Source of the DNA: an uncultured Bacteroidales bacterium
Lineage (GTDB): Bacteria > Bacteroidota > Bacteroidia > Bacteroidales > Bacteroidaceae
Reading direction: 5' to 3'
Length of the DNA: 64,000 bases
Assembly: GCA_902779845.1 (NCBI GenBank)
Contig: CACZCZ010000015.1
Span: 1 to 64,000 of the forward strand
In this document: positions 42,814 to 53,422 of the stretch, piece by piece
How the letters are laid out: each line of letters opens with the position of its first letter
Position numbering within the stretch: position 1 is the first letter of the stretch
The notes under the pieces: generated by a model
Seen by the model: only the letters and a program-made list of their open reading frames with translations
Told to the model about the DNA's origin: nothing
Databases searched by the model: none
Translations under genes and position numbers: made by a program

Positions 42814-42821
42814 CAAAAGTA
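42814..42821 (-). promoter_or_regulatory. TACTTTTG promoter for the YjbH-like gene
   Basis: A consensus -7 element 17 nt before the start at 42796. A 7-bp hairpin (42836-42858) without a T run lies just upstream. Confidence 0.65.
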
Positions 42822-42866
42822 CACTTTTTTCTTCATATCACCTTCATTTTCGGTGATAAAGATACT

Positions 42867-43535
42867 TTACGGCCTGAAAATAAAGTAAGAACCGCCATCG
42901 CTATGGGCATATTTGCGCAGGAGTGCCTGGATGAATTCGGCATTCTCACAGACGCGAGCCTCGTTGCCATCGTAACCGTTGATGAGTACGACAAGATGGC
43001 TGGTGGTGTCGGTGATTTTGGTACGTTCGTTGTCGCTGGTAGGCGTGCCCACGCCACCTTGAGCATCGCGATAGACGGGCAGCCCCTGAATGTTAATCAT
43101 GCCACGGCCGATGCCTTCGTAAGGTTCACCCTCGCGACCGATACCCAATGTTAGCGTCGTGCCACTGAAGCGGTCAGCATCGAAGCCTCCGATGCTGTAG
43201 CCGTAGGCAATGGATGCCAGATTCACTAGATCCACCAGCGTATTGAGCTGGTAGAGCTGCTTCCCCTGCAGAATGCGACGTATCAGCGCCTCAGAGGCAG
43301 GACGGTAGCGGGAGGGGTCTTTGCCGCAGCTCTTATAGACGTGGCGCGTGGCTGCGATGCTGGTGAGTCCCTTTAGCGATTCAGTCGTCAGTTCCTGGCG
43401 CCATTGTTGGCATAGTGCATCGATTTCCTGCCACAACGTTTCGCAGTAGGGGCTGTTCACAACCTTCGCATCCAAGCAGGCTCCTACGAACTTGGGGCAG
43501 ACCTGCTCTATTTCTTTTGAAACGATAACTTCCAT
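42867..43535 (-). CDS. B3/B4 tRNA-binding domain protein
   Basis: A 222-residue stand-alone B3/B4 domain like that in the phenylalanyl-tRNA synthetase beta chain. Recognisable parts are KSCGKDPSRYRPASEALIRR and LVDLVNLASIAYGYSIGGFD. In PheRS this domain hosts the editing site; free copies are thought to act in trans editing or binding, which is not established. It is a single-gene unit with promoter TACCTTTG at 43559-43566. Confidence 0.85.
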   Translation of the reverse strand: MEVIVSKEIEQVCPKFVGACLDAKVVNSPYCETLWQEIDALCQQWRQELTTESLKGLTSIAATRHVYKSCGKDPSRYRPASEALIRRILQGKQLYQLNTLVDLVNLASIAYGYSIGGFDADRFSGTTLTLGIGREGEPYEGIGRGMINIQGLPVYRDAQGGVGTPTSDNERTKITDTTSHLVVLINGYDGNEARVCENAEFIQALLRKYAHSDGGSYFIFRP

Positions 43536-43558
43536 GGATATATTCTTCTAAAACGCCG

Positions 43559-43670
43559 CAAAGGTAGGGATATTGTTCAAGATATGAGTTATAAAAACGG
43601 AAATATAAGTAGTAAATTCGACATTTATACTTCATCTTTGATGATTTTCTATGAGAAATCTGTATTTTTG
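43559..43670. promoter_or_regulatory. Divergent promoters for the B3/B4 and GH35 genes
   Basis: CAAAGGTA at 43559-43566 reads TACCTTTG on the minus strand. TATTTTTG at 43663-43670 on the plus strand lies 42 nt before the GH35 ATG. Confidence 0.65.
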
Positions 43671-43712
43671 TCGCGCCAAACGATGTGAATAGTACAATCA
43701 TTCAGTACATAT

Positions 43713-45860
43713 ATGAAAAAAACGCTCTCCTTGCTCGGCGTGATGCTGATGAGTCTTGTGGCTGCAGCACAGACAACGCCTCCTGTGGTTACCTGGGATT
43801 GCCATAGCTTGATGTTCGATGGCCGTCGTGTGATGCCCGTGATGGGCGAAATCCATTACTCGCGACTTCCCGAGAACGAATGGGCCGATGAAGTGCGGAA
43901 AATGAAGGAGGGCGGTGTGACGATTATCGCCAACTATGTCTTCTGGAACCATGTAGAGGAGCAACAAGGCATCTTTGACTGGAGCGGACAACGCAATTTG
44001 CGTCATTTTATAGAGATATGTAAAGCAGAGGGGATGCCTGTATGCCTGCGCATAGGCCCCTACTGTCATGGCGAGGCACGTTGCGGTGGCATTCCCGACT
44101 GGGTGGTCAAGAGTGGCTGTAAGCTGCGTAGCGAGGACCCGCAGTTCCTCGCTTATGTGGAAGCACTCTATCGTCAGATCTTTACGCAGGTGCAAGGCTT
44201 GCAATGGAAGGACGGCGGCCCTGTGTTGGCATGTCAGTTCGACAATGAATACGGCGGCAACGGCTCTTATCTGATGCAACTGAAAAAGATTGCCAATGAC
44301 ATTGGATTTGACCTGCCGTTTTATACACGTACGGGTTGGCCGGCGCTGCGCACTCCCACGCCCTTCGGCGAGATGATTCCCCTTTATGGTGACTATGCTG
44401 ACGGCTTCTGGGACCGCAAGACTTCTGAGGGGTGTGGCAACTACTGGAAAGCCTTCCATTTCACAGCCTCGCCCACCTCGGGTGCCATCGGCTCCGAGCA
44501 GCTCGATTATTCTCAAGGAGTAAATGGTGTATCGCCAAATAGTACATCACAGTACCCTTACTTTACTTGTGAACTCGGAGGCGGCATGATGACCTCCTAC
44601 CATCGTCGTGTCTATCTCTACCCAGAGGATGCTTATTCCATGGCTCTGGTGAAACTGGGCAGCGGCTCGAATCTGCTGGGCTACTATATGTACCATGGAG
44701 GCACCAACCCCGATGGCCATCTCACTTATCTGAATGAATGTCAGAAGACACCGGCGACCAACCACAACGATTTGCCCGTGAAGACCTACGACTTTCAGGC
44801 ACCACTTGGGGAGTTCGGACAGAGAAATCCGCACTACTATAGTCTGCGTCCCTTGCACCTGTTCATGCGAGACTTCGGCGAGATGCTGGCTCCCATGGAT
44901 GCCGTGTTTCCCGTGGATGCTGTGGTGAGGAAGGGGGATGATTCACGCCTTCGTTGGTCTTACCGCAGCATATCATCTTATTTAGGGGACAGCAAGAGTT
45001 CTTCTTCTCCGGCCTTCGTCTTCATTAACAATTACGAGCGCTTTGCTAACCTGACGGCCAAGGATGGGGCGCAGTTTGAGGTCTGTGGTGTCCGTTTCCC
45101 TAAGCGTCCTATCACCATCCCTGCTGGCATGATGACCCTCTTTCCCGTAAACCTTCCCGTGGGCGGCAGCGTTATCAACTGGGCTACAGCACAGCCAGTA
45201 GCATGGCGCAACGGACGGATGTGGTTTGAGAAGAAATCAGGTATCGCGGCGGATTTTTGCGTTGATGGAAAGGTTCGTAGCGTGAAGAAATGCAGCGCCG
45301 AGACACCTTTCGCTATCATCGGGAAAACGGAATTGTATCTGCTTAGCACCGAGCAGGCGGAACGTCTTTTCCTGGAAGAGAAAAGAGATAGGGCAGAGGA
45401 CGAAAAAACTAATGGTACCCTGTCGCTTGCCACCTGCCAGATCACAAAGGTTCGTGAAGCAGGCCATCAACGCGACATCACTATTGGTGTTCAAAAAGTG
45501 GCTGAAGAACCTGTTGATGCAGACTTTGACAACGCCGCCGTCTATCGCATTACGCTCCCTGCCGATGCTACACTTTTTGCTCCTCCTCAGGTAGGGAAGG
45601 GGTGGGAGGGGGCCCTCCTCGAAATTGCATATAGGGGTGATGTGGCACGCCTTTATGCCGATGGCCGGCTCATTGCCGATAACTTCTATAACGGCCGCCC
45701 ATTCCTCTTTGGACTGTGGCGCCTCACTCCCGGCACGAAGGAACTGGAGCTTCGAATCCTACCTCTGCAAAAGGATATGCCTGTGTATTTCCCACGTGAA
45801 GCCGATGTCCGGACTGCAGGCGAAGAGGTGAGGTATGTCACTATCCAGCCTCGACCATAG
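43713..45860 (+). CDS. GH35 beta-galactosidase, secreted
   Basis: A 715-residue glycoside hydrolase family 35 protein with a signal peptide (MKKTLSLLGVMLMSLVAAAQ). The catalytic domain opens with PVMGEIHYSRLPENEWADEV. Glu179 in CQFDNEYGG is the acid/base and Glu287 in FTCELGGGM the nucleophile. The C-terminal 300 residues form beta-sandwich domains. It releases terminal beta-galactose from oligosaccharides or pectic galactan outside the cytoplasm. It lies 40 nt before DUF3467, where Bacteroidetes often have rpoC. Confidence 0.93.
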   Translation: MKKTLSLLGVMLMSLVAAAQTTPPVVTWDCHSLMFDGRRVMPVMGEIHYSRLPENEWADEVRKMKEGGVTIIANYVFWNHVEEQQGIFDWSGQRNLRHFIEICKAEGMPVCLRIGPYCHGEARCGGIPDWVVKSGCKLRSEDPQFLAYVEALYRQIFTQVQGLQWKDGGPVLACQFDNEYGGNGSYLMQLKKIANDIGFDLPFYTRTGWPALRTPTPFGEMIPLYGDYADGFWDRKTSEGCGNYWKAFHFTASPTSGAIGSEQLDYSQGVNGVSPNSTSQYPYFTCELGGGMMTSYHRRVYLYPEDAYSMALVKLGSGSNLLGYYMYHGGTNPDGHLTYLNECQKTPATNHNDLPVKTYDFQAPLGEFGQRNPHYYSLRPLHLFMRDFGEMLAPMDAVFPVDAVVRKGDDSRLRWSYRSISSYLGDSKSSSSPAFVFINNYERFANLTAKDGAQFEVCGVRFPKRPITIPAGMMTLFPVNLPVGGSVINWATAQPVAWRNGRMWFEKKSGIAADFCVDGKVRSVKKCSAETPFAIIGKTELYLLSTEQAERLFLEEKRDRAEDEKTNGTLSLATCQITKVREAGHQRDITIGVQKVAEEPVDADFDNAAVYRITLPADATLFAPPQVGKGWEGALLEIAYRGDVARLYADGRLIADNFYNGRPFLFGLWRLTPGTKELELRILPLQKDMPVYFPREADVRTAGEEVRYVTIQPRP

Positions 45861-45900
45861 CAGTATATGATATTTTAATAAAACAATTTAATAGAGCATT

Positions 45901-46218
45901 ATGGCAACAAACAACGAACAGCAAAAGCAAGGTCAGGTGCAGGTGAATATGACGCCCGAAGTGGAGAAGGGTGTTTATTCCAACCTGGCCATCATGGGCT
46001 TTACGCCTACTGAGTTTATCATCGACTTCGTCTTCCATCATCCCGGAATGCCTCGGGCCAATGTCCAGAGTAGGGTAGTGATGTCTCCCGTGCAGGCTAA
46101 ACGTCTGATGCGTCTGCTGGAGCAGAATATGGCCAACTACGAGAAGGCACATGGTGTGATCGCGTTGCCTGAAGATGTGAAGCCACAAGGACCTATCTCA
46201 CCCTTTAAGGTTAACTGA
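45901..46218 (+). CDS. DUF3467 protein
   Basis: A 105-residue protein matching DUF3467: QVQVNMTPEVEKGVYSNLAI, HHPGMPRANVQSRVVMSP and LLEQNMANYEKAHG. Members are cytoplasmic, of unknown function, and in many Bacteroidetes lie between rpoC and rpsL. Here the rpsL side is kept but a GH35 gene is upstream. Confidence 0.88.
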   Translation: MATNNEQQKQGQVQVNMTPEVEKGVYSNLAIMGFTPTEFIIDFVFHHPGMPRANVQSRVVMSPVQAKRLMRLLEQNMANYEKAHGVIALPEDVKPQGPISPFKVN

Positions 46219-46548
46219 GAACTGAACCTTTACCGGAACTCGTAATCTCTCGCGCGTACCTTATTATATAATACGATATGAAAGGCTGTGGTATGGCCTT
46301 CGACCATGGAGGCTATAGGTCTTTACCCTCAAAAATGCCCTCGAAACGTTAAACTTTATTAAATAATAGGCGTTTTGAAGCAAAATGAGTGCTTTTTGAC
46401 CATTTTCTGGTGCTGGGGGCATTGTCAATTGAGGAATTATACGTACCTTTGCAGCCCGAAATGGGCATATTGTGCCCTTTTGGCCCGTGCTAAGGTGCGG
46501 AGACAGACCTGATAATTACATAATAATAATATATTAAAAACAAAACAA
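46219..46548 (+). promoter_or_regulatory. rpsL promoter and leader region
   Basis: This 330-bp spacer holds no gene. A TACCTTTG -7 element at 46444-46451 should start the str operon. The roughly 90-nt leader contains a small hairpin (GGGCA 46463-46467 with TGCCC 46473-46477) followed by TTTT, which may be an attenuator or a protein-binding site for feedback control. A 12-bp AT palindrome (TATTATATAATA) lies at 46262-46273. Confidence 0.65.
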
Positions 46549-46932
46549 ATGCCTACAATTCAACAACTTGTGCGGAAAGGTCGCAAGGTGCTTGTGGACA
46601 AGAGCAAGAGCCCCGCTTTGGACAGCTGCCCTCAGCGTCGCGGTGTCTGCGTTCGCGTCTATACTACGACACCTAAGAAACCTAACTCCGCCATGCGTAA
46701 GGTTGCGCGTGTGCGCCTTACCAACACAAAGGAAGTCAACAGCTACATTCCCGGAGAGGGTCACAACCTGCAGGAGCACAGCATCGTGCTGGTGCGTGGC
46801 GGTCGTGTGAAGGATCTCCCTGGTGTACGTTATCACATCGTTCGCGGAACACTTGATACGGCTGGCGTTGCCAATCGTACTCAGCGCCGTTCCAAGTATG
46901 GTGCTAAGCGTCCGAAGGCTGCTAAGAAGTAA
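46549..46932 (+). CDS. rpsL: 30S ribosomal protein S12 (uS12)
   Basis: A 127-residue uS12 with the decoding-centre segments [20 protein letters not shown] and [18 protein letters not shown]. The lysines associated with streptomycin sensitivity are unaltered. First gene of the ribosomal block. A 220-bp microrepeat-filled spacer follows before rpsG. Confidence 0.97.
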   Translation: MPTIQQLVRKGRKVLVDKSKSPALDSCPQRRGVCVRVYTTTPKKPNSAMRKVARVRLTNTKEVNSYIPGEGHNLQEHSIVLVRGGRVKDLPGVRYHIVRGTLDTAGVANRTQRRSKYGAKRPKAAKK

Positions 46933-46939
46933 TCTTATT

Positions 46940-47039
46940 TGATAATTTGACGATTGACAATTTGACAATTGGAAAGAGCTAATCAGATGTCTTCAGATGT
47001 TAATTGTAAAATCGTAAAATTGTAAAATTGTAAAATTAA
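46940..47039. repeat. GACAATTT / AAAATTGT microrepeats between rpsL and rpsG
   Basis: Several copies of a TTGACAATT-type word (46940-46970) face copies of AAAATTGT (47000-47039), so the spacer RNA could fold on itself. It is an unusually long spacer for two adjacent ribosomal genes. Confidence 0.7.
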
Positions 47040-47155
47040 ATCGTTTTGTGCTAGTATAAACGCGGTTGAGTAAATGTGCCGGGCACTCGCGACGAGGCGA
47101 TGGCACGTTGAAGATAACAAACGAATACAGCCCAAACAAGTAAAATCACAAAACA

Positions 47156-47632
47156 ATGCGTAAAGCAAAACCAAAGAAAAGACTGGTCCTTCCCGATCCT
47201 GTGTATGGCGACGTGAAGGTGTCAAAGTTCGTCAACCACTTGATGTATGACGGCAAGAAGAGCATCTCGTATCGTATTTTCTATGATGCTCTTGAGATTG
47301 TGAAGAACAAGATGCAGAACGAGGAGAAGTCTTCCCTCGAAATCTGGAAGGAAGCTCTTCAGAAAGTTACTCCGCAAGTAGAGGTTAAGAGCCGCCGTAT
47401 CGGTGGTGCCACGTTCCAGGTTCCTACGGAGATCCGTCCGAGCCGTAAGGAGAGCGTCAGCATGAAGAATCTTATTCAGTTCGCTCGTAAGCGTGGTGGT
47501 AAGACCATGGCCGATAAACTCGCAGCTGAAATCATGGATGCCTATAACGAGCAGGGCGGTGCCTTCAAGCGTAAGGAGGATATGCACCGCATGGCTGAGG
47601 CTAACCGCGCATTTGCACACTTCCGCTTCTAA
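47156..47632 (+). CDS. rpsG: 30S ribosomal protein S7 (uS7)
   Basis: A 158-residue uS7 ([49 protein letters not shown] at the end). It nucleates folding of the 16S rRNA 3' domain. fusA follows 17 nt later. Confidence 0.97.
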   Translation: MRKAKPKKRLVLPDPVYGDVKVSKFVNHLMYDGKKSISYRIFYDALEIVKNKMQNEEKSSLEIWKEALQKVTPQVEVKSRRIGGATFQVPTEIRPSRKESVSMKNLIQFARKRGGKTMADKLAAEIMDAYNEQGGAFKRKEDMHRMAEANRAFAHFRF

Positions 47633-47649
47633 TCTCAAACAACTAAGCA

Positions 47650-49767
47650 ATGGCAAAACAAGATTTGCATTTGACCCGCAACATTGGCATCATGGCTCAT
47701 ATTGATGCTGGTAAGACTACTACGTCTGAGCGTATCCTCTTCTATACGGGTCTGACACATAAGATTGGTGAGGTGCACGATGGTGCTGCCACCATGGACT
47801 GGATGGCCCAGGAGCAGGAGCGCGGTATCACCATCACCTCAGCTGCCACGACGACGTTCTGGAACTGGAACGGTAACAAGTATAAAATCAACCTTATTGA
47901 CACCCCGGGACACGTGGACTTTACCGCTGAGGTGGAGCGCTCACTGCGTGTGTTGGACGGCGCTGTCGCTGCTTACTGTGCTGTAGGTGGCGTGGAGCCC
48001 CAGTCCGAGACGGTGTGGCGTCAGGCTGACAAATACAATGTTCCCCGCATTGGCTACGTGAACAAGATGGACCGCAGCGGTGCCGACTTCTTCGAGGTCG
48101 TGCGTCAGATGAAGGATGTCTTGGGCGCTAAGGCTGTTCCCGTGGTTATCCCCATTGGTGCAGAAGAGAACTTCAAGGGTGTCGTTGACCTCGTGAAGAT
48201 GAAGGCCATCCTGTGGCACGATGAGACGATGGGCGCTGAATACACCGTTGAGGAGATTCCTGCTGATTTGGTCGATGAGGCTCAGGAGTGGCGCGACAAG
48301 ATGCTGGAGACAGTGGCTGAGTACGACGAAACTCTCATGGAGAAGTTCTTCGACGATCCCGCCAGCATCACAGAGGAGGAAATCCTTACTGCCCTGCGCG
48401 CTGCAACTGTCAGCATGGAGATTACTCCTATGCTCTGTGGTTCTTCCTTCAAGAACAAGGGCGTGCAGACACTGCTTGACTACGTCTGCGCCTTCCTGCC
48501 TAGTCCTCTGGATACGCCCAATGTGATTGGTACAAACCCCGATACGGGCGAAGAAGAAGACCGCAAGCCCAGCGAGGACGAGAAGACCAGTGCTTTGGCT
48601 TTCAAGATTGCTACAGACCCGTATGTGGGCCGCCTGACCTTCATCCGCGTATATAGCGGTAAGGTGGAGGCCGGTAGCTATATCTACAACACCCGCTCCG
48701 GAAAGAAGGAGCGCGTGAGCCGTCTGTTCCAGATGCACTCCAACCATCAGAATCCCGTTGAGGTTATCGGCGCTGGTGATATCGGTGCAGGTGTTGGCTT
48801 CAAGGATATCCGTACTGGTGACACCCTCTGCGACGAGGATGCACCCATCGTGCTGGAGTCTATGGACTTCCCCGATCCCGTGATCGGTATCGCCGTGGAG
48901 CCCAAGACGCAGAAGGACCTCGACAAGCTCAGCAACGGCCTCGCCAAGCTGGCAGAGGAGGATCCCACCTTCACCGTCCGCACCGACGAGCAGAGCGGCC
49001 AGACCGTCATCAGCGGTATGGGCGAGCTCCACTTGGACATCATCATCGACCGTCTGAAGCGCGAGTTTAAGGTGGAGTGCAACCAGGGTAAGCCCCAGGT
49101 GAACTACAAGGAGGCCATCACGAAGACCGTGAACCTCCGCGAGGTCTATAAGAAGCAGTCCGGTGGTCGCGGTAAGTTCGCTGACATCATTGTTAACGTC
49201 GGTCCTATCGACGAAGACTTTGAAGGCACAGGCCTGCAGTTCATCAATAGCGTCACTGGCGGTAACATCCCCAAAGAGTTTATCCCTGCTGTTCAGAAGG
49301 GCTTTGAGAGTGCTATGAAGAACGGTATCCTCGGTGGCTTCCCCATGGACAGCTTGAAGGTAGAACTCGTGGACGGCAGCTTCCACCCCGTGGACTCCGA
49401 CCAGCTCTCCTTTGAAATCTGTGCTATTCAGGCCTACAAGAATGCCTGCGCACAAGCTAAGCCCGTTTTGATGGAACCCATCATGAAGCTTGAGGTGGTG
49501 ACGCCTGAGGAGAATATGGGTGATGTCATCGGCGACTTGAACAAGCGCCGCGGACAGGTCGAGGGTATGGACACCAGCCGCAGCGGTGCCCGCATCGTGA
49601 AGGCTATGGTGCCCCTGGGTGAGATGTTCGGCTATGTGACGGCACTGCGTACCATCACCTCTGGACGTGCTACCAGCAGTATGACCTATGACCACCACGC
49701 TCCCGTCTCCAGCAGCATCGCCAAGGCCGTGCTTGAGGAAATCAAGGGCCGTGTAGATCTCGTCTAA
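47650..49767 (+). CDS. fusA: Elongation factor G
   Basis: A 705-residue EF-G with G1 [20 protein letters not shown]3 [16 protein letters not shown] and G4 [10 protein letters not shown], then domains II-V ending in [17 protein letters not shown]. It moves tRNA and mRNA through the ribosome using GTP. Normal length. An intercistronic hairpin follows, before rpsJ; tuf is absent from this locus. Confidence 0.97.
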   Translation: MAKQDLHLTRNIGIMAHIDAGKTTTSERILFYTGLTHKIGEVHDGAATMDWMAQEQERGITITSAATTTFWNWNGNKYKINLIDTPGHVDFTAEVERSLRVLDGAVAAYCAVGGVEPQSETVWRQADKYNVPRIGYVNKMDRSGADFFEVVRQMKDVLGAKAVPVVIPIGAEENFKGVVDLVKMKAILWHDETMGAEYTVEEIPADLVDEAQEWRDKMLETVAEYDETLMEKFFDDPASITEEEILTALRAATVSMEITPMLCGSSFKNKGVQTLLDYVCAFLPSPLDTPNVIGTNPDTGEEEDRKPSEDEKTSALAFKIATDPYVGRLTFIRVYSGKVEAGSYIYNTRSGKKERVSRLFQMHSNHQNPVEVIGAGDIGAGVGFKDIRTGDTLCDEDAPIVLESMDFPDPVIGIAVEPKTQKDLDKLSNGLAKLAEEDPTFTVRTDEQSGQTVISGMGELHLDIIIDRLKREFKVECNQGKPQVNYKEAITKTVNLREVYKKQSGGRGKFADIIVNVGPIDEDFEGTGLQFINSVTGGNIPKEFIPAVQKGFESAMKNGILGGFPMDSLKVELVDGSFHPVDSDQLSFEICAIQAYKNACAQAKPVLMEPIMKLEVVTPEENMGDVIGDLNKRRGQVEGMDTSRSGARIVKAMVPLGEMFGYVTALRTITSGRATSSMTYDHHAPVSSSIAKAVLEEIKGRVDLV

Positions 49768-49776
49768 GAAATAGTA

Positions 49777-49804
49777 CCCCAGCCCCTCTTCTGAGGAGCT
49801 GGGG
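49777..49804 (+). other. Intercistronic hairpin between fusA and rpsJ
   Basis: CCCCAGC (49777-49783) pairs with GCTGGGG (49798-49804), with an inner CCTC-TTCT-GAGG stem and one mismatch. There is no T run, so it is more likely a processing or 3'-end-stabilising element than a terminator. A GTAAATC microrepeat (49851-49887) follows it. Confidence 0.75.
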
Positions 49805-49891
49805 ACGACTGCTTTCGAGCAAATGACTCTTTGAAGGCAGCCGTAAGAGATAAATAGTAAATCGTAAATCTTTAAATCGTAAATCAGAATC

Positions 49892-50197
49892 ATGAGTCAG
49901 AAGATCAGAATCAAACTGAAGTCCTACGACCACAATCTCGTCGACAAAAGCGCCGAGAAAATTGTTAAGACTGTGAAGGCTACAGGTGCTATCGTGAGCG
50001 GTCCAATACCCCTCCCCACGCACAAGCGTATCTTCACCGTTAACCGCTCCACCTTTGTCAATAAGAAGGCTCGCGAGCAATTCCAGCTCTGCAATTACAA
50101 GCGCCTCATTGACATCTACAGCAGCACCGCGCAGACCGTGGATGCGCTGATGAAGTTGGAACTGCCCAGCGGAGTGGAAGTAGAGATCAAGGTGTAA
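49892..50197 (+). CDS. rpsJ: 30S ribosomal protein S10 (uS10)
   Basis: A 101-residue uS10 ([37 protein letters not shown]). It is part of the 30S head and also of the antitermination complex. It starts the S10-type cluster. The spacer to rplC holds a CTAGAG microrepeat (50212-50265). Confidence 0.97.
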   Translation: MSQKIRIKLKSYDHNLVDKSAEKIVKTVKATGAIVSGPIPLPTHKRIFTVNRSTFVNKKAREQFQLCNYKRLIDIYSSTAQTVDALMKLELPSGVEVEIKV

Positions 50198-50289
50198 TAA
50201 AGAACAAGAAAAGCTAGAGAAACTTGGTCCTCTAGACCATCTAGAGAATCTGGAAAATCTAGAAATAATCAATTAATTCAATTACAGAA

Positions 50290-50904
50290 ATGCCAGGATT
50301 ATTAGGAAAGAAAATCGGAATGACTTCCGTATTCAGTGCCGACGGCAAGAACGTGCCGTGCACTGTTATCGAATTAGGTCCTTGCGTAGTTACCCAAGTG
50401 AAGAGCGTCGAGAAGGACGGCTATGATGCCGTGCAGCTCGGCTTCGAGGAGGCTAAGGAAAAGAATACCACCAAGCCTATGCTCGGACACTTCGCGAAGA
50501 GCGGTACTACTCCCAAGCGCCACTTGGCCGAGTTCACAGGTTTCGGAGAGGTGAATCTGGGTGATACTATCACCGTAGAACTCTTCGCTGACGCCGCTTA
50601 TGTTGACGTAATCGGTACGAGCAAAGGTAAAGGTTTCCAGGGTGTCGTGAAGCGTCATGGCTTCGGTGGCGTAGGCCAGAGCACACACGGTCAGGACGAC
50701 CGTCTGCGCAAGCCGGGTTCCATCGGTGCCTGCTCCTATCCCGCTAAGGTCTTCAAGGGTCTTCGCATGGGTGGCCAGATGGGCAATGCCCGCGTGACCA
50801 CGCACAACCTGCAAGTGTTAAAGGTGATTCCCGAGCACAACTTGCTCCTTATCAAGGGCAGTATCCCGGGCTTCAAAGGTTCAATCGTAAGCGTTATTAA
50901 GTAA
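50290..50904 (+). CDS. rplC: 50S ribosomal protein L3 (uL3)
   Basis: A 204-residue uL3, with [16 protein letters not shown] at the start and the conserved [16 protein letters not shown] and [20 protein letters not shown] loops that reach the peptidyl transferase centre. rplD begins 1 nt after its stop. Confidence 0.97.
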   Translation: MPGLLGKKIGMTSVFSADGKNVPCTVIELGPCVVTQVKSVEKDGYDAVQLGFEEAKEKNTTKPMLGHFAKSGTTPKRHLAEFTGFGEVNLGDTITVELFADAAYVDVIGTSKGKGFQGVVKRHGFGGVGQSTHGQDDRLRKPGSIGACSYPAKVFKGLRMGGQMGNARVTTHNLQVLKVIPEHNLLLIKGSIPGFKGSIVSVIK

Positions 50905-50905
50905 G

Positions 50906-51535
50906 ATGGAAGTCAGTGTATTGAATATCAAGGGTCAGGAAACTGGCCGTAAGGTGGTCCTCGACGATGCTATCTATGGTGTCGAGCCCAATGACCACGC
51001 CATTTATCTCGATGTCAAGCTCTTCCTCGCCAACCAGCGCCAGGGTACCGCAAAGTCCAAGGAGCGCTCTGAGATTAGCGGTTCTACCCGCAAACTCGGT
51101 CGCCAGAAGGGCGGCGGCGGTGCACGTCGTGGTGACATCAACTCACCCGTGCTCGTAGGTGGTGCTCGCGTGTTCGGCCCCAAGCCCCGCGACTACGGTT
51201 TCAAGCTCAACAAGAAAGTGCGTCAGCTCGCCCGCAAGAGCGCTCTTGCTTACAAGGCACAGGAGAATGCCATTGTGGTGGTTGAGAACTTCACTTTTGA
51301 GGCTCCGAAGACGAAAAACTTCATCGAAGTCATAAAAAATCTTAAAGTTGACGGCAAGAAGGCCCTCTTCGTTTTGCCAGGTACGGATAAAGCCGTATAT
51401 TTGTCGGCTCGTAACATCGAGCGCGTCAAAGTGATGGCGGCATCTGCACTGAACACCTACAAGGTGCTCGATGCAGACGTGCTTGTGCTCACCGAGGGCG
51501 CTCTCGACATTGTCGCAGCAAACCTTAACAAGTAA
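50906..51535 (+). CDS. rplD: 50S ribosomal protein L4 (uL4)
   Basis: A 209-residue uL4 with the exit-tunnel loop [20 protein letters not shown] and the C-terminal nucleotide-fold part ([11 protein letters not shown]). In some bacteria it represses its own operon; no such leader is evident here. Confidence 0.97.
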   Translation: MEVSVLNIKGQETGRKVVLDDAIYGVEPNDHAIYLDVKLFLANQRQGTAKSKERSEISGSTRKLGRQKGGGGARRGDINSPVLVGGARVFGPKPRDYGFKLNKKVRQLARKSALAYKAQENAIVVVENFTFEAPKTKNFIEVIKNLKVDGKKALFVLPGTDKAVYLSARNIERVKVMAASALNTYKVLDADVLVLTEGALDIVAANLNK

Positions 51536-51548
51536 CAGGCAAGACATT

Positions 51549-51839
51549 ATGGGATATATCATTAAACCCCTGGTCACTGAGAAGATGACCAACATCACGG
51601 AGAAGCAGAATAAGTTCGGCTTCATCGTTCGTCCTGAGGCTAACAAGGTCGAGATCAAGAATGAGATCGAGGCTCTGTACAATGTCACCGTGACCGGCAT
51701 CAGCACTTGCCGTTATGCAGGCAAGAACAAGAGCCGCTATACCAAGGCTGGCCTCATCAAGGGTCGCACTAATGCCTTCAAGAAGGCTATCGTCACTCTG
51801 AAGGAGGGCGAGACAATCGATTTCTACAGTAACATTTAA
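51549..51839 (+). CDS. rplW: 50S ribosomal protein L23 (uL23)
   Basis: I take ATG 51549 ([20 protein letters not shown]), giving 96 residues, the normal length; the frame is open further upstream but overlaps rplD. The protein lines the exit tunnel and docks trigger factor and SRP. Confidence 0.96.
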   Translation: MGYIIKPLVTEKMTNITEKQNKFGFIVRPEANKVEIKNEIEALYNVTVTGISTCRYAGKNKSRYTKAGLIKGRTNAFKKAIVTLKEGETIDFYSNI

Positions 51840-51844
51840 ACAAG

Positions 51845-52672
51845 ATGGCAGTACGTAAATTAAAGCCCACAACACCGGGCCAAAGACACAAAATTATAGG
51901 TACGTTCGAAGAGATTACTGCATCTGTACCTGAAAAGTCTCTCACCTACGGTAAGCGTAGCACTGGTGGCCGCAACAACACTGGTAAGATGACTGTTCGT
52001 TACATGGGCGGCGGTCACAAGCGCAAGTTCCGTTTCATTGATTTCAAGCGAGAGAAAGATGGTGTTCCCGCAGTGGTGAAGTCCATCGAGTACGATCCGA
52101 ACCGTTCGGCTCGCATCGCCCTCCTCTTCTACGCTGATGGTGAAAAACGTTATATCATTGCTCCTAATGGCCTCAAAGTGGGTCAGACGCTGATGTCTGG
52201 CGCTGAGGCAGCTCCTGAGGTCGGCAACGCCCTGCCTCTGCAGAATATTCCCGTTGGTACTGTGATTCACAATATCGAGCTTCGTCCTGGTCAGGGCGCA
52301 CTCCTCGTGCGTTCCGCTGGAAACTTCGCTCAGCTGACATCACGTGAGGATCGCTACTGTGTCATCAAACTCCCCTCGGGCGAGACACGTAAGATTCTGA
52401 GTGCCTGTAAGGCAACCGTCGGTAGTGTTGGCAACAGCGATCACGCACTTGAAGCCTCCGGTAAGGCCGGACGCAGCCGCTGGCTCGGTCGTCGCCCCCA
52501 CAACCGTGGTGTCGTCATGAACCCCCACGATCACCCGATGGGCGGTGGTGAAGGTCGCCAGAGCGGTGGACATCCTCGTTCACGTAAGGGCCTCTATGCT
52601 AAGGGCCTCAAGACACGTGCACCGAAGAAGCAGTCCAGCAAGTATATCATTGAAAGAGCCAACAAGAAGTAA
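51845..52672 (+). CDS. rplB: 50S ribosomal protein L2 (uL2)
   Basis: A 275-residue uL2 with [20 protein letters not shown] near the start and the conserved [15 protein letters not shown] segment (containing the functionally important His) near residue 225. It is needed for subunit joining. Confidence 0.97.
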   Translation: MAVRKLKPTTPGQRHKIIGTFEEITASVPEKSLTYGKRSTGGRNNTGKMTVRYMGGGHKRKFRFIDFKREKDGVPAVVKSIEYDPNRSARIALLFYADGEKRYIIAPNGLKVGQTLMSGAEAAPEVGNALPLQNIPVGTVIHNIELRPGQGALLVRSAGNFAQLTSREDRYCVIKLPSGETRKILSACKATVGSVGNSDHALEASGKAGRSRWLGRRPHNRGVVMNPHDHPMGGGEGRQSGGHPRSRKGLYAKGLKTRAPKKQSSKYIIERANKK

Positions 52673-52697
52673 TCACTGTTAACACGAAGAAAACATT

Positions 52698-52967
52698 ATG
52701 AGTCGTTCACTTAAGAAAGGTCCCTACATCGCAGTAAGCCTTGAGAAAAAGGTTCTCGCCATGAACGAGAGCGGCAAGAAGAACGTCGTGAAGACTTGGG
52801 CTCGTGCTTCAATGATCAGCCCCGACTTCGTCGGTCACACGATTGCCGTTCACAACGGAAACAAGTTCATCCCTGTGTATGTCACTGAGAACATGGTTGG
52901 TCACAAGCTGGGTGAGTTCGCTCCCACCCGCAAGTTCGGCGGCCATGCAGGTCAGAAGAAGAAGTAA
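52698..52967 (+). CDS. rpsS: 30S ribosomal protein S19 (uS19)
   Basis: An 89-residue uS19 ([39 protein letters not shown]), complete and normal. It sits at the 30S head near the A-site finger. Confidence 0.97.
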   Translation: MSRSLKKGPYIAVSLEKKVLAMNESGKKNVVKTWARASMISPDFVGHTIAVHNGNKFIPVYVTENMVGHKLGEFAPTRKFGGHAGQKKK

Positions 52968-53012
52968 GCAGGGCCTCGGATTCAATTATCGAATTAATAG
53001 AGTAATCATATA

Positions 53013-53411
53013 ATGGGAAAAAGAAAAAGACTGGCAGCTGAAGCAAGAAAGGCTGCACTGAAGACCCAGTTCTTTGCCAAGGCTAAGGGCGTACCCTCCT
53101 CCCCGCGTAAGATGCGTTATGTGGTGGATTTGATCCGCGGTATGGAAGTCAACCGCGCCCTGGCTACGCTGCACTTCAACAAAAAGGCAGCTGCCGCCGA
53201 CGTAGAGAAACTTCTGCGTTCTGCCATTGCCAACTGGGAACAGAAGAACGATCGCAAAGCCGAGGATGGCGAGCTGTTCGTTACAAGAGTATTCGTTGAT
53301 GAGGGCGCTACCCTCAAGCGTATGCGCCCCGCTCCTCAGGGTCGTGGCTATCGCATCCGCAAGCGCAGCAACCACGTCACATTGTTCGTTGACACTAAAA
53401 CTAATGATTAA
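53013..53411 (+). CDS. rplV: 50S ribosomal protein L22 (uL22)
   Basis: A 132-residue uL22 with the core [20 protein letters not shown] and the tunnel loop region [20 protein letters not shown]. It has a short extra basic N-terminus ([20 protein letters not shown]), a length difference seen in this phylum. Confidence 0.96.
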   Translation: MGKRKRLAAEARKAALKTQFFAKAKGVPSSPRKMRYVVDLIRGMEVNRALATLHFNKKAAAADVEKLLRSAIANWEQKNDRKAEDGELFVTRVFVDEGATLKRMRPAPQGRGYRIRKRSNHVTLFVDTKTND

Positions 53412-53422
53412 TCAGTAACAGT

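Noticed and set aside
42836-42858. Terminator between the B3/B4 gene and the YjbH-like gene
   Set aside because: A 7-bp hairpin is present but neither strand has a T run after it.
47941-49893. 650-codon open frame antisense to fusA
   Set aside because: Same reason: high bias against certain codons in fusA leaves the opposite strand open.
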